Part shown: positions 24,119-32,177 of the stretch, in pieces
How positions within the stretch are numbered: position 1 is the stretch's first letter
Layout of the letters: the number at the start of each line of letters is the position of its first letter
Assembly: GCA_004555175.1 (NCBI GenBank)
Contig: SFJE01000037.1
Location: 1 to 34,104, forward strand
Reading direction: 5' to 3'
Source of the DNA: Lentisphaeraceae bacterium
Lineage (GTDB): Bacteria; Verrucomicrobiota; Kiritimatiellia; RFP12; DVOR01
DNA: 34,104 bases
Made by a program: the position numbers and the translations under genes
Notes under the pieces: model-generated
Seen by the model: the letters and a program-made list of their open reading frames with translations, nothing else
Told to the model about the DNA's origin: nothing
The model's database searches: none

Positions 24119-26356
24119 TTACAAACAGCTATGGCAGGTGCGGGCGATGACCTCGTCCTGATGCTTCTTGCTGAGGTTGATGAAGCGCACGGCGTAGCCG
24201 GAGACGCGGATCGTCAAGTTCGGATACTTCTCCGGGTGCGCCTGGGCATCGCGGAGGAGGTCGGTATTGAAGACGTTGACGTTGAGGTGGTGCGCGCCCT
24301 GGACGAAGTAGCCATCCATCAAACGGGTGAGCTTCTGGACCTGCTCGGGCTCCACCTTGCCCAGCGCCATCGGGTTGATGGTGAAGGTGTTGGAGATGCC
24401 GTCGCGGCAGGCGTCGTAGTTAAGCTTAGCCACGGAGTTGAGGGAGAAGGTGGCGCCGGAGGCGTCGCGCCCGTGCATGGGGTTGGCGCCGGGGGCGAAG
24501 GCTTCGCCGGCCTTGCGGCCATCGGGGGTGGCACCGGTGTTGCGGCCGTACATCACATTGGAGGTGATGGTGAGCAGCGAGAGGGTGTGCTCGGCGCCGC
24601 GGTAGCAGGGGGTCTTCTTGAGTTCGGCATAGAAGAACTCGGCGAGCTCCTTGGCTATGGCGTCCACGCGGTCGTCATCGTTGCCGAACTTGGGGAAGTC
24701 TCCCTCCACCTTGAAGTCGACGGCGAGGCCGGCTTCGTTGCGGATGGGGGTCACCTTGGCGTACTTGATGGCCGAGAGGGAGTCGGCCGCCACGGAGATA
24801 CCGGCGCAGCCGAAGGCCATCCAGCGATGCGCGAGGTGCGTATCGTGCAGGGCCATCTGAATCTTCTCGTAGGCGTACTTGTCGTGCATGTAGTGAATGA
24901 CGTTCATCGTGTTCACGTACTGATGCGCGAGCCAGGAGAGGAGCTTCTTGTAGCGGGCCATCACGTCCTCGTAGTCGAGCACGCCCTCGGCCGGGAGGTC
25001 GCTCACCGGGCCGACCTGCTTGCCCTTGATCTCCTCGCGGCCGCCATTGATGGCCATCAGGAGCACCTTGGGCAGATTGCAGCGCGCGCCGAAGAACTGC
25101 ATGTCCTTGCCGATGGTCATCGCCGAGACGCAGCAGGCGATGGCGTAATCGTCGCCAAAGCGCTCGCGCATCAGGTCGTCATTCTCATACTGCACCGAGT
25201 CGGTGACGATCGAGACGTGCGCGCAGTAGTCCTTCCAGCCCTGCGGCAACGCCTGAGCCCAGAGCACGGTCATATTCGGCTCGGGCGCGGGGCCGAGGTT
25301 CTCGAGGGTGTGGAGCACGCGGAAGGTGGTCTTGGTGACCAGCGTGCGGCCGTCCAGGCCCATGCCGCCGAGGGACTCGGTGGTCCAGGTGGGGTCGCCA
25401 GCGAAGATGTCGTTGTACTCGGGGGTGCGCAGCTGGCGGTTCATCCGCAGGTGGAGCACGTAGTCGTCGATGAGCTCCTGGGCGGTCTCCTCGGTCAGGA
25501 CGCCGGCGGCCAGGTCGCGCTCGATATAGATATCCAGGAAGGTGGCGGTGCGGCCGAGGCTCATCGCCGCGCCATTCTGCTCCTTGATGGCGGCCAAGTA
25601 GCCCAAGTAGGTGGCCTGGATGGCCTCGCGGGCAGTCACGGCCGGCTTAGAGATGTCGATGCCATACATCTTGGCCATCTCCTTCAAGCGGCCAAGGTAG
25701 TCAATCTGGCGCCAGACATCCTCGCGCAGGCGGATGGTTTCATCATCCATCACCGCATCGGGGGCGGTGCCGATCTGGTCGAGGTCCTTCTGCTTCTCCT
25801 CGATGAGGCGGTCAATGCCATAGAGCGCCACGCGGCGATAGTCGCCGATGATGCGCCCGCGGCCATAAGCATCGGGCAACCCGGTGAGCACATGGGCCGA
25901 ACGCAGCGCGCGCATCTCCTTGGTGTAGGCGCGGAAGACGCCGTCGTTGTGCGTGGTGCGATAGGTGAACTCGGTCTTGAGCTTTTCGCTCAGATGATAG
26001 CCATAAGCCTCGGCCGCCTGCTCGGCCATCCGCATGCCACCGAAGGGGTTGACCGAGCGCTTCAACGGCGCATCCGTCTGCAGACCCACAATCAACTCAT
26101 TGTCCTTGTCCAGATAACCGGGCTTGTGATTGAGCAGGCTGGAGGCGTTGTCCGTATCCACATCGAGCACGCCACCCTTGTCAAACTCTTCCTTATGCAG
26201 GCGCTCATACTCGGCATTCACCTTCTGCGTGCGCGCCGTCGGGCCCACCAGGAAGGACGCATCGCCCTCGTAGGGCGTGTAGTTGGTCTGGATAAAGTCG
26301 CGGACGTCAATGGACTTCTCCCAAGCGCCGGACTTAAATGCGGGGTACTGGAACAT
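24119..26356 (-). CDS. pflB: Formate C-acetyltransferase (pyruvate formate-lyase)
   Basis: 745 residues (E. coli 760). It converts pyruvate and CoA to acetyl-CoA and formate by glycyl-radical chemistry and works only without oxygen. The catalytic Cys pair is in IACCVSAM (Cys408-Cys409). The radical Gly720 is in RVSGYAVRF, 25 residues before the C-terminus. FGCAGISVAADSLSAIKYAKV-type sequence (~545-565) is also typical. The start is set at MFQYPAFKSG because GGAGG lies 7 bp upstream (26364-26368 on the other strand); an in-frame ATG 16 codons earlier has no ribosome-binding site. No activating enzyme (pflA) or formate channel is adjacent, so activation must be encoded elsewhere. Confidence 0.97.
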   Translation of the reverse strand: MFQYPAFKSGAWEKSIDVRDFIQTNYTPYEGDASFLVGPTARTQKVNAEYERLHKEEFDKGGVLDVDTDNASSLLNHKPGYLDKDNELIVGLQTDAPLKRSVNPFGGMRMAEQAAEAYGYHLSEKLKTEFTYRTTHNDGVFRAYTKEMRALRSAHVLTGLPDAYGRGRIIGDYRRVALYGIDRLIEEKQKDLDQIGTAPDAVMDDETIRLREDVWRQIDYLGRLKEMAKMYGIDISKPAVTAREAIQATYLGYLAAIKEQNGAAMSLGRTATFLDIYIERDLAAGVLTEETAQELIDDYVLHLRMNRQLRTPEYNDIFAGDPTWTTESLGGMGLDGRTLVTKTTFRVLHTLENLGPAPEPNMTVLWAQALPQGWKDYCAHVSIVTDSVQYENDDLMRERFGDDYAIACCVSAMTIGKDMQFFGARCNLPKVLLMAINGGREEIKGKQVGPVSDLPAEGVLDYEDVMARYKKLLSWLAHQYVNTMNVIHYMHDKYAYEKIQMALHDTHLAHRWMAFGCAGISVAADSLSAIKYAKVTPIRNEAGLAVDFKVEGDFPKFGNDDDRVDAIAKELAEFFYAELKKTPCYRGAEHTLSLLTITSNVMYGRNTGATPDGRKAGEAFAPGANPMHGRDASGATFSLNSVAKLNYDACRDGISNTFTINPMALGKVEPEQVQKLTRLMDGYFVQGAHHLNVNVFNTDLLRDAQAHPEKYPNLTIRVSGYAVRFINLSKKHQDEVIARTCHSCL

Positions 26357-26434
26357 CTCGTATCCTCCGTTTTTTCGTTGTGAGCTCTCAACCCGTGCGA
26401 CCACTGCCGCTCATCAAGCTGAGAAAGTGCCCAC

Positions 26435-26464
26435 ACTATATCACAACCTTTCATATTAGAGCAA
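26435..26464 (-). promoter_or_regulatory. Promoter for pflB
   Basis: On the minus strand TTGCTC (26464-26459) and TATAGT (26440-26435) are 18 bp apart, with TTGTGA directly before the -10 box. This implies a leader of ~70 nt. Confidence 0.6.
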
Positions 26465-26485
26465 GCTAATTCCGTGATTCAGGTA

Positions 26486-26515
26486 TTGGCAAGTGACGGT
26501 GGAATGTGGGATAGT
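26486..26515 (+). promoter_or_regulatory. Promoter for the larB operon
   Basis: TTGGCA (26486-26491) and GATAGT (26510-26515) are 18 bp apart, ~20 bp before the start codon. It diverges from the pflB promoter across ~130 bp. Confidence 0.5.
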
Positions 26516-26535
26516 ATGGGGCACAAGGAGGCGCG

Positions 26536-27234
26536 ATGGTTATGAGCGAGTATGATGCGACCGATGGCGTGGCGCAGGTGGGCGACTTCGCCCGGCTGGA
26601 CTTGGCGCGTTTGGCGCGGACGGGGATGGCCGAGACGGTTTACTGCGCGGGGAAGACGCCCGAGCAGGCGGTGGCGATCTTTGCGGCCTTTGCGCGGGCG
26701 GGTCAGGCGGCGTTGGGGACGCGGTGCTCGGCGGCGGTGGGCGCGGCGGTGGAGGCGGCGGTGCCGGGGGCGCGCTATGAGGCGGTGGGGCGGACGCTTC
26801 AACTGCCGGGGGCGAAGCGGCCGGTGCACGGGCAGGTGGCGGTTTGTACGGGGGGCACGGCGGATCTTCCGGTGGCGGAGGAGGCGGCGCAGACGGCGGC
26901 CTTCTTTGGGGCGGAGGTGGTGCGCTTTTATGATGTGGGGGTGGCGGGGTTACAGCGGCTGTTGGGTCAGCTAGAGGCGATTCGGCGGGCGGATGTGGTG
27001 ATTGCGGTGGCGGGAATGGAGGGGGCGCTGGCGACGGTGTTGGCGGGGTTGGTGGAGGTGCCGGTGATTGCGGTGCCCACGTCGGTGGGTTACGGCGCGG
27101 CCTTTGGGGGTCTGGCCCCGCTCTTGGCGATGCTCAATGGGTGCGCGGAGGGGGTGAGCGTGGTCAATATCGATAATGGCTTTGGTGCCGCCGCGCAGGC
27201 GTGCCGGATGTTGCGGTTGCGTAACAAGGAGTGA
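26536..27234 (+). CDS. larB: LarB, pyridinium-3,5-biscarboxylic acid mononucleotide synthase
   Basis: 232 residues. LarB carboxylates and hydrolyses nicotinic acid adenine dinucleotide in the first step of nickel-pincer nucleotide (NPN) cofactor synthesis. The family is PurE-related: visible are GGTADLPVAEEA (106-117), RFYDVGVAGLQRL (130-142), VAGMEGALATVLAGL and PTSVGYG near the end. AAGGAGG (26525-26531) lies 4 bp before the ATG at 26536 and 10 bp before an in-frame ATG at 26542; the second spacing is more usual, so the true start may be two codons later. larC follows after 6 bp. Confidence 0.94.
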   Translation: MVMSEYDATDGVAQVGDFARLDLARLARTGMAETVYCAGKTPEQAVAIFAAFARAGQAALGTRCSAAVGAAVEAAVPGARYEAVGRTLQLPGAKRPVHGQVAVCTGGTADLPVAEEAAQTAAFFGAEVVRFYDVGVAGLQRLLGQLEAIRRADVVIAVAGMEGALATVLAGLVEVPVIAVPTSVGYGAAFGGLAPLLAMLNGCAEGVSVVNIDNGFGAAAQACRMLRLRNKE

Positions 27235-27240
27235 CAGACG

Positions 27241-28455
27241 ATGAGTACCTACCTTTACATCGAGGGCAGTTGCGGGGCGAGCGGGGATATGCTGGCTGCG
27301 GCGCTGCATGCGTTGGGCGGGAGTGAGGCGAAGGTCCGCGCGGCCTTGGCCCCGCTCGCGGACGAGGGGTTGCGGTTTGCGTGGCAAAAGGCTGCTTCGC
27401 ACGGGATTGCGGGCGAGCGCTTTGCAGTGGAGCTGCCCGAAAGCTTCGGAAAGGATGCGCACCACGCGCCGCACGCAGGGCACGGTCATGCGCACGCCCA
27501 CCGTCATCTAACCGATGTGCAGGCGATTTTGGCGCGGCTGCCAATGGAACCTCGAGCTCGGGCATTGGCCGAGGCGGCCTTTGCGTTGGTGGCCGAGGCG
27601 GAGGCCGAGGCACACGGGTGTGCGGTGGAGGAGGTTCACTTCCACGAGGTGGGGGCGCTCGATTCGATTGCCGACATTGTGGCCACAGCGGTGCTCTTTG
27701 CCGACTTAAGGGTGACCGGGTGCGTGGTTGAGGCGCTGGCCGAGGGGTGCGGAACGGTCCACTGCGCGCATGGGGAGCTGCCGGTGCCAGTGCCCGCGGT
27801 GCTCAATATCGCCCGGAAGACGGGTCTGCCCTTGGAGCGGACGGCGGTGCGCGGCGAGCGGGTCACGCCCACAGGGATTGCCTTGGCGGCTGCGATGCGG
27901 ACGGCGGCGGCGCTCCCTGAGCGCTTTGTGGTTCGCCGGGTGGGCATTGGGGTGGGGGAGCGCGACTTTGGGTGCGCGAATGTGCTGCGGGCGATGGTGA
28001 TTGAGGCGGAAGGCGCTCCGGCGGAGGAGGCGGTGGAGATGGAGGCGAACCTCGATGACTGCACGGGCGAGGCGTTGGCCGTGGCCAGCGAGAAGCTCTT
28101 GGCCGCCGGCGCGCTTGACGTGGCGCTGGTGCCCTGTACGATGAAGAAGTCGCGCCCCGGAATTATCCTGCGCGCCTTAGCCCGCGAGGCCGATGTGCCG
28201 GCCTTGGCCGAGGTGCTCTTGCGCGAAACCACCACCATCGGCCTGCGCACGCATAAGGTTCGCCGCATCACGATGGCGCGCGAGGCGGTCACCGTGTCCA
28301 CGCCCTACGGTCCCGTGCAGGCCAAGCGCTGCCGCTATGGCGCGCTCGAGCGCGTCTATCCCGAAAGCGAGAGCGTGCGCGCAGTGGCCGAGCGCGCCGG
28401 GGTCGGCTACCCGGAGGTCTTTGCTGTGGCAGCCGCCGCAGCAGTGAACAGTTGA
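27241..28455 (+). CDS. larC: LarC, nickel insertion protein (pyridinium bis-thiocarboxylate nickel chelatase)
   Basis: 404 residues. LarC inserts nickel into the bis-thiocarboxylated nucleotide to complete NPN. The N-terminus IEGSCGASGDMLAAAL is the family signature. A His-rich stretch (74-89: HH, then GHGHAHAHRH) is a likely nickel reservoir. EVHFHEVGALDSI and the C-terminal MEANLDDCTGE are conserved. In Lactiplantibacillus plantarum the protein is made by ribosomal frameshifting between two frames; here it is one uninterrupted frame. The TGA stop lies within a 7-bp repeat (AACAGTTGACAGTCGACAG). The AAGGAG ribosome-binding site overlaps the end of larB, indicating translational coupling. Confidence 0.95.
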   Translation: MSTYLYIEGSCGASGDMLAAALHALGGSEAKVRAALAPLADEGLRFAWQKAASHGIAGERFAVELPESFGKDAHHAPHAGHGHAHAHRHLTDVQAILARLPMEPRARALAEAAFALVAEAEAEAHGCAVEEVHFHEVGALDSIADIVATAVLFADLRVTGCVVEALAEGCGTVHCAHGELPVPVPAVLNIARKTGLPLERTAVRGERVTPTGIALAAAMRTAAALPERFVVRRVGIGVGERDFGCANVLRAMVIEAEGAPAEEAVEMEANLDDCTGEALAVASEKLLAAGALDVALVPCTMKKSRPGIILRALAREADVPALAEVLLRETTTIGLRTHKVRRITMAREAVTVSTPYGPVQAKRCRYGALERVYPESESVRAVAERAGVGYPEVFAVAAAAAVNS

Positions 28456-28468
28456 CAGTCGACAGTTG
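28447..28468. repeat. 7-bp array between larC and larE
   Basis: GAACAGTTGACAGTCGACAGT: units of ACAGTTG/ACAGTCG, the complement of the TGTCGAC type. It supplies the larC stop codon. Confidence 0.7.
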
Positions 28469-28488
28469 CGTATACAACGGATAAACAG

Positions 28489-29358
28489 GTGAACCCGATA
28501 GGTCAAGTTTCCTCGGCTCAGACGGGCCAAACACATCGAGCGCCAGCCCTGTCGACTGACAAGCTGCTGGCGGTGCTGCGCGCTCGCGTGGCGGGCGGGG
28601 TGCTGGTGGCGCTTTCGGGGGGCGTGGATAGTGCGGTGGTTCTGGCGGCCCTAGCGCGGTTGCAGCGCGAGCAGCCCTTCAAGCTTTTGGCGGTGACGGT
28701 GGCCACGCCCTTTCACCTGGTGCGCGAGGGGGCGGAGGCGGCCGAGGTGGCCCGGCAACTGGGCGTACCCCACCGTCTGTTGCACATCGATACCTTGCAA
28801 AATGCGGCTGTCGTGGCCAATCCGCCCGACCGTTGCTACCACTGCAAGCGCGCGCTCTTTGGGCAATTGCTGACCCTGGCCGAGGCAGAGGGTCTGGCCA
28901 CGGTGATGGAGGGCACGCACGCGGGCGACAGCACCGGATGGCGGCCGGGCCGCAAGGCCTTGGCGGAGCTGGGGATCGTTTCGCCCTTGGCCGAGGCGGG
29001 GCTGACCAAGCCCGAAATTCGTGCGTTGGCCGCAGCGTGGGCTCTGAGCGTGGCGCAGAAGCCGAGCGCGCCCTGCTTGGCCACGCGCTTCCCCTATGGC
29101 ACGGCAATGACGGCCGAGGGGCTCGAACGCGTGGGCATGGCCGAGGCGCTGCTGCGGCGCATGTTGCCGGGGGTGCGGGAGCTGCGCGTGCGCGACCATC
29201 TGCCGATTGCCCGCTTGGAGGTGCCACTGGAGAGCCTCCAAACGGTGCTCGACTGCCGCGAAAGCGTCCTGGATCTTCTCCGCTCGGTGGGCTACACCTT
29301 TGTAACGCTGGACCTGGCGGGTTTCCGCTCGGGCTCCTTTGATGGAGCGCTCGTATGA
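28489..29358 (+). CDS. larE: LarE, ATP-dependent sulfur transferase for NPN synthesis
   Basis: 289 residues. LarE adenylates the pyridinium carboxylates and exchanges oxygen for sulfur. The PP-loop SGGVDS is at 43-48. Three conserved cysteines are visible: RCYHC (Cys116, Cys119) and KPSAPCLATRFPYG (Cys196). This three-Cys pattern fits the iron-sulfur-cluster LarE type described in Thermotoga maritima rather than the single sacrificial Cys type. The start is a GTG; no ATG is available before the PP-loop, and residues 18-23 (APALST) come from a repeat also found in the gene at 32178. A typical family start would lie ~20 residues later. It overlaps the next gene by 4 bp (ATGA). Confidence 0.93.
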   Translation: MNPIGQVSSAQTGQTHRAPALSTDKLLAVLRARVAGGVLVALSGGVDSAVVLAALARLQREQPFKLLAVTVATPFHLVREGAEAAEVARQLGVPHRLLHIDTLQNAAVVANPPDRCYHCKRALFGQLLTLAEAEGLATVMEGTHAGDSTGWRPGRKALAELGIVSPLAEAGLTKPEIRALAAAWALSVAQKPSAPCLATRFPYGTAMTAEGLERVGMAEALLRRMLPGVRELRVRDHLPIARLEVPLESLQTVLDCRESVLDLLRSVGYTFVTLDLAGFRSGSFDGALV

Positions 29359-30161
29359 CCGCCACCCCCGCCCCGCGTCTGATCGTCACCGATATGGATG
29401 GCACGCTGCTTGATGGTCAGCGGCAGTTACCGGCGCACTTTCCGGCCATTGTGCGCGGTCTGGCCGAGCGCGGAATTGGCTGGGCCATTGCCAGCGGCCG
29501 GCAGTTGGCCAACCTCCAAGCGCAGTTCGCCGAGCTGGGGTTGGCGCTGGATATTATTGCCGAGAATGGCGCCCTGGCGCTGCTCGGGGGGGCGTGCGAA
29601 CCCTTCTTCGAGGACCTCACGCCGGTGGACTTCTTTGCCGAGGTGATTGCCACCGCCCGGTGCGTGCCCGGGGCCACCCCGGTCCTCTGCGGGGCCACCT
29701 GCGCGTGGGTTGACGATGCCTATCCGGCGAACTTCGAGGCGGTGGGCCACTACTTTTCGCGCAGCGAGCACCTGCCGCTCGATCCCCTTCCGCCCGTGCG
29801 CCTCTGCAAAGTGGCCATCTACCATCCCGATGCCGGCGGCGTGCTCTGGCAGCGCCTCGCGCCTCTGGCGCGCACCGACCTGCGCGTCATTCACTCCAGC
29901 CCCTGCTGGATCGACGTCCAGCCTGCGCGCATCAATAAGGGCCGCGCGCTGGCTGCGCTCCTCCAACGCCGAGGCCTGCAACCTGCCGAGGCGGTCGTCT
30001 TTGGCGACTATCTCAACGATACCGAGATGATGACCCTGGGCACCCACGCGGTGGCGATGGCCAATGCGCACCCCGAGCTCCTGGCCCTCTGCCCCCATCA
30101 CGCCCCGGCCAACACCGAGAACGGCGTGGTGCGCTACCTCCGCGCCCTCGGCGTGCTCTAA
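29355..30161 (+). CDS. HAD-superfamily phosphatase, Cof type (class IIB)
   Basis: 268 residues, typical for Cof/YbiV-like sugar-phosphate or nucleotide phosphatases. Motif I is TDMDGTLLD with nucleophile Asp13 and acid/base Asp15; motif II is ASGR; motif III has Lys in RINKGRAL; motif IV is GDYLNDTEM. The cap domain (~85-185) is of the C2B kind. The start overlaps the larE stop (ATGA), so it is translationally coupled to the lar genes. A role in removing a phosphate from an NPN pathway intermediate is possible but unsupported; the substrate is unknown. Confidence 0.9.
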   Translation: MTATPAPRLIVTDMDGTLLDGQRQLPAHFPAIVRGLAERGIGWAIASGRQLANLQAQFAELGLALDIIAENGALALLGGACEPFFEDLTPVDFFAEVIATARCVPGATPVLCGATCAWVDDAYPANFEAVGHYFSRSEHLPLDPLPPVRLCKVAIYHPDAGGVLWQRLAPLARTDLRVIHSSPCWIDVQPARINKGRALAALLQRRGLQPAEAVVFGDYLNDTEMMTLGTHAVAMANAHPELLALCPHHAPANTENGVVRYLRALGVL

Positions 30162-30187
30162 GCGCCTCCCTTTCACATGGCCCATTT

Positions 30188-30335
30188 CGGCGTGCCGTTC
30201 TTTGTGCACTTTGTGTTTCTTGTTGACATAGCTCCTTCGCTTCGCTCGGACTTGTGGTTGCTAAACCTGCGTGTATTTCGGCGTGCTTTTGTGGTTGCTA
30301 ACCTGCGTGCCTTTGTGGTTGCTCATCCTGCGCGG
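30188..30335 (+). repeat. 32-bp core repeat, fourth copy, with TTTGTG and CGGCGTG modules
   Basis: The core at 30223-30254 is identical to those at 9338 and 9387. It is flanked by CTTTGTGCACTTTGTGTT, then GCGTGTATTTCGGCGTG and repeated TTTGTGGTTGCT. As at 9338-9525, it lies upstream of a gene start with a TTGTG-TANNNT promoter. It fills most of the 228-bp gene-free gap. Confidence 0.85.
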
Positions 30336-30342
30336 CAGTTGC

Positions 30343-30356
30343 AATTGTGATAGACT
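30343..30356 (+). promoter_or_regulatory. Extended -10 promoter for the kinase gene
   Basis: AATTGTGATAGACT with -10 TAGACT at 30351-30356; no clear -35 box. It matches the TTGTGR-TANNNT form seen at 9558-9570. Confidence 0.4.
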
Positions 30357-30389
30357 AGGACGCAACCACCAACAGAGAGAGGCGAAACG

Positions 30390-31163
30390 ATGGCAGAATT
30401 ACCGACTCGGCAGGATTGGGAACAGGGGCCGGCGCGTTGCTTGAGCAAGGGGCGCGCGGGGAATGCGCGGGTCTATGCCTTGGCGTGGCAGGGGCGCGAG
30501 GTGGTAATCAAGGACTTCCGCAAGAGCCCGTGGTGGATTCGCTGGACCTGGGGACGGTGGATGGTGAGCCACGAGTATGCGCTGCTCAAGCGTTTGGAGG
30601 GGGTGCGCGGGGTGCCGCAGGGGGTCTTCCGCAGCGATGCGTATGCCTTTGGGATGGAGCTGCTGCCGGGCGAGACGTTGGGGGATCTGAATCAGCGCAA
30701 CACCTATATCGAGCGGGGTGAGTTGCAGGGCGAGGTGACCGAGCTGCCCGTGAGCTTCTTCCGGGATCTGGAGCGGCTGATGTGCGCGTTGCACCGGCGC
30801 GGGGTGACGCACCTGGATGCGCGCAACGCCAAGAACGTGCTGGTGATGCCAGGGAACAAGCCGGCACTGATCGACTTCCAATCGGGCGTGGGGCTCCACT
30901 GCTTTCAGCCGCGTTGGCTGCGCAAGTTGCTGAAGTTGGCAGACCTCTCGTCGGTCTATAAGCACTACTTCCGCTACTACTACGATGCGCGCACGAAACA
31001 GATTCCGCCGGTTCCCGGGGGCTTTCCGCCTAGCCGCACGCTCATCTTTTTAGGACACTTGCGCCTGCGCAAGCTGTGGATGCTCAAGGGCTATTCCTTC
31101 CTGCAGAAGCGGAAAACGAAGGACTTCGAGGCTGCGCTGGTGGCGCAGGCTCCCTCGCATTAA
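30390..31163 (+). CDS. Kinase-fold protein, RIO/Kdo-kinase-like
   Basis: 257 residues with a small protein-kinase-like core. A degenerate Gly loop SKGRAGNARVY (19-29), a Lys41 in VVIKDF and a Glu62 in HEYALLKRLE fit the N-lobe. The catalytic loop is HLDARNAKN (Asp143, Asn148) and the metal site is IDFQSG (Asp162) in place of DFG. This pattern resembles bacterial lipopolysaccharide (Kdo/heptose) kinases and RIO kinases. The C-terminal ~80 residues are basic and aromatic (RYYYDARTKQ, LRLRKLWMLKGY), which may mean membrane or glycolipid contact. All catalytic residues are present, so it is probably active; the substrate is unknown. corA follows after 13 bp. Confidence 0.7.
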   Translation: MAELPTRQDWEQGPARCLSKGRAGNARVYALAWQGREVVIKDFRKSPWWIRWTWGRWMVSHEYALLKRLEGVRGVPQGVFRSDAYAFGMELLPGETLGDLNQRNTYIERGELQGEVTELPVSFFRDLERLMCALHRRGVTHLDARNAKNVLVMPGNKPALIDFQSGVGLHCFQPRWLRKLLKLADLSSVYKHYFRYYYDARTKQIPPVPGGFPPSRTLIFLGHLRLRKLWMLKGYSFLQKRKTKDFEAALVAQAPSH

Positions 31164-31176
31164 AGGAGAGAAAGCG

Positions 31177-32133
31177 ATGCTCTCAATCTATCAGTGGGTC
31201 AATGGCAGTCTGCGGGAAGTGGTCACCCCCGATGGCCCCTGCTGGGTCAACCTGGCCGACCCGACCACCGAGGAAATCCTCCGCGTGCAGACCCTCACCG
31301 GCGTCTCGCGCGAGTTCATCTCCGACCCCCTCGACCGCGACGAACGGCCGCGTATGGATGTTGATGACGACGGCACCGTTCTCATCGTCGTCCATGTGCC
31401 CTACCACGAGCCCAACGAGAATCTCCACCCCTTCAACACCTTGCCGCTGGGCGTGGTGCATACCTCCAACGCCGTTATCACCGTCTGCAACCGCCCCACG
31501 CCTATCGCCGCTTCCTTCTTGGACCAGATTCGGCGCGTCTGCCCGCCCGAGCAGAAGTTCCGCTTCACCTTCCACCTCCTTTGGCACGCAGCGATTCTTT
31601 ACTTGCGCTACCTGCGCGACATCCGCCAGCGCGCCGACATGGTCGAGCAAGACCTCCACGAATCGATCTCCAACGAGGGCTTGATGCGCCTCTTGAACAT
31701 CGAAAAGTCCCTCGTCTACTTCACCACCTCGCTGAAGGCCGACGACATTCTCCTCGGCCGCATCCGCACCTCCCGCCAGCTGGCCATCGACGAAGACGAC
31801 CTCGATGTCCTCGAAGACGTGCGCATCGAGTATCAGCAGGCTCTGGAGATGGCCTCCATCCACAGCAACATCCTCACCGGCACCCTCGACGCCTTCGCCT
31901 CCATCATCAATAACAACCTCAACAACGTGATGAAGTTCCTCACGTCGATGACCATCGTCCTGGCCGTGCCCACCCTCATCGCCTCCATCTTCGGGATGAA
32001 CGTGTGGCTGCCCTTTGCCAGTGGCGAGGCCGGCGGCGCATGGGGTCCGCTGGGCTTCTGTATTGTCCTGGGCCTGGCCCTCCTCCTGGTGCTCATCACC
32101 ATTATCTTCTTCTCTCGCCGCAAGTTCTTCTAA
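31177..32133 (+). CDS. corA: CorA-family divalent cation transporter
   Basis: 318 residues, typical of CorA. A cytoplasmic N-terminal domain (~1-245) with long helices is followed by two transmembrane helices (~250-272 and ~293-312). The pore signature GMN is at 273-275 (IFGMNVWLP). The C-terminus is basic (SRRKFF). It transports Mg2+, or in some relatives Co2+, Ni2+ or Zn2+. Nickel import for the nearby lar genes is an attractive idea but unproven. AGGAGAG lies 6 bp before the start. Confidence 0.93.
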   Translation: MLSIYQWVNGSLREVVTPDGPCWVNLADPTTEEILRVQTLTGVSREFISDPLDRDERPRMDVDDDGTVLIVVHVPYHEPNENLHPFNTLPLGVVHTSNAVITVCNRPTPIAASFLDQIRRVCPPEQKFRFTFHLLWHAAILYLRYLRDIRQRADMVEQDLHESISNEGLMRLLNIEKSLVYFTTSLKADDILLGRIRTSRQLAIDEDDLDVLEDVRIEYQQALEMASIHSNILTGTLDAFASIINNNLNNVMKFLTSMTIVLAVPTLIASIFGMNVWLPFASGEAGGAWGPLGFCIVLGLALLLVLITIIFFSRRKFF

Positions 32134-32177
32134 CCAACGCCGACCCGCGAGGAACCGTGGGGGCAAGGGGAGATAAG

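Noticed and set aside
24131..26383. 750-codon open frame on the plus strand opposite pflB
   Set aside because: It mirrors the codon bias of pflB, whose protein is certain; its composition (Gly, Val, Glu, His-rich) has no recognisable motif.
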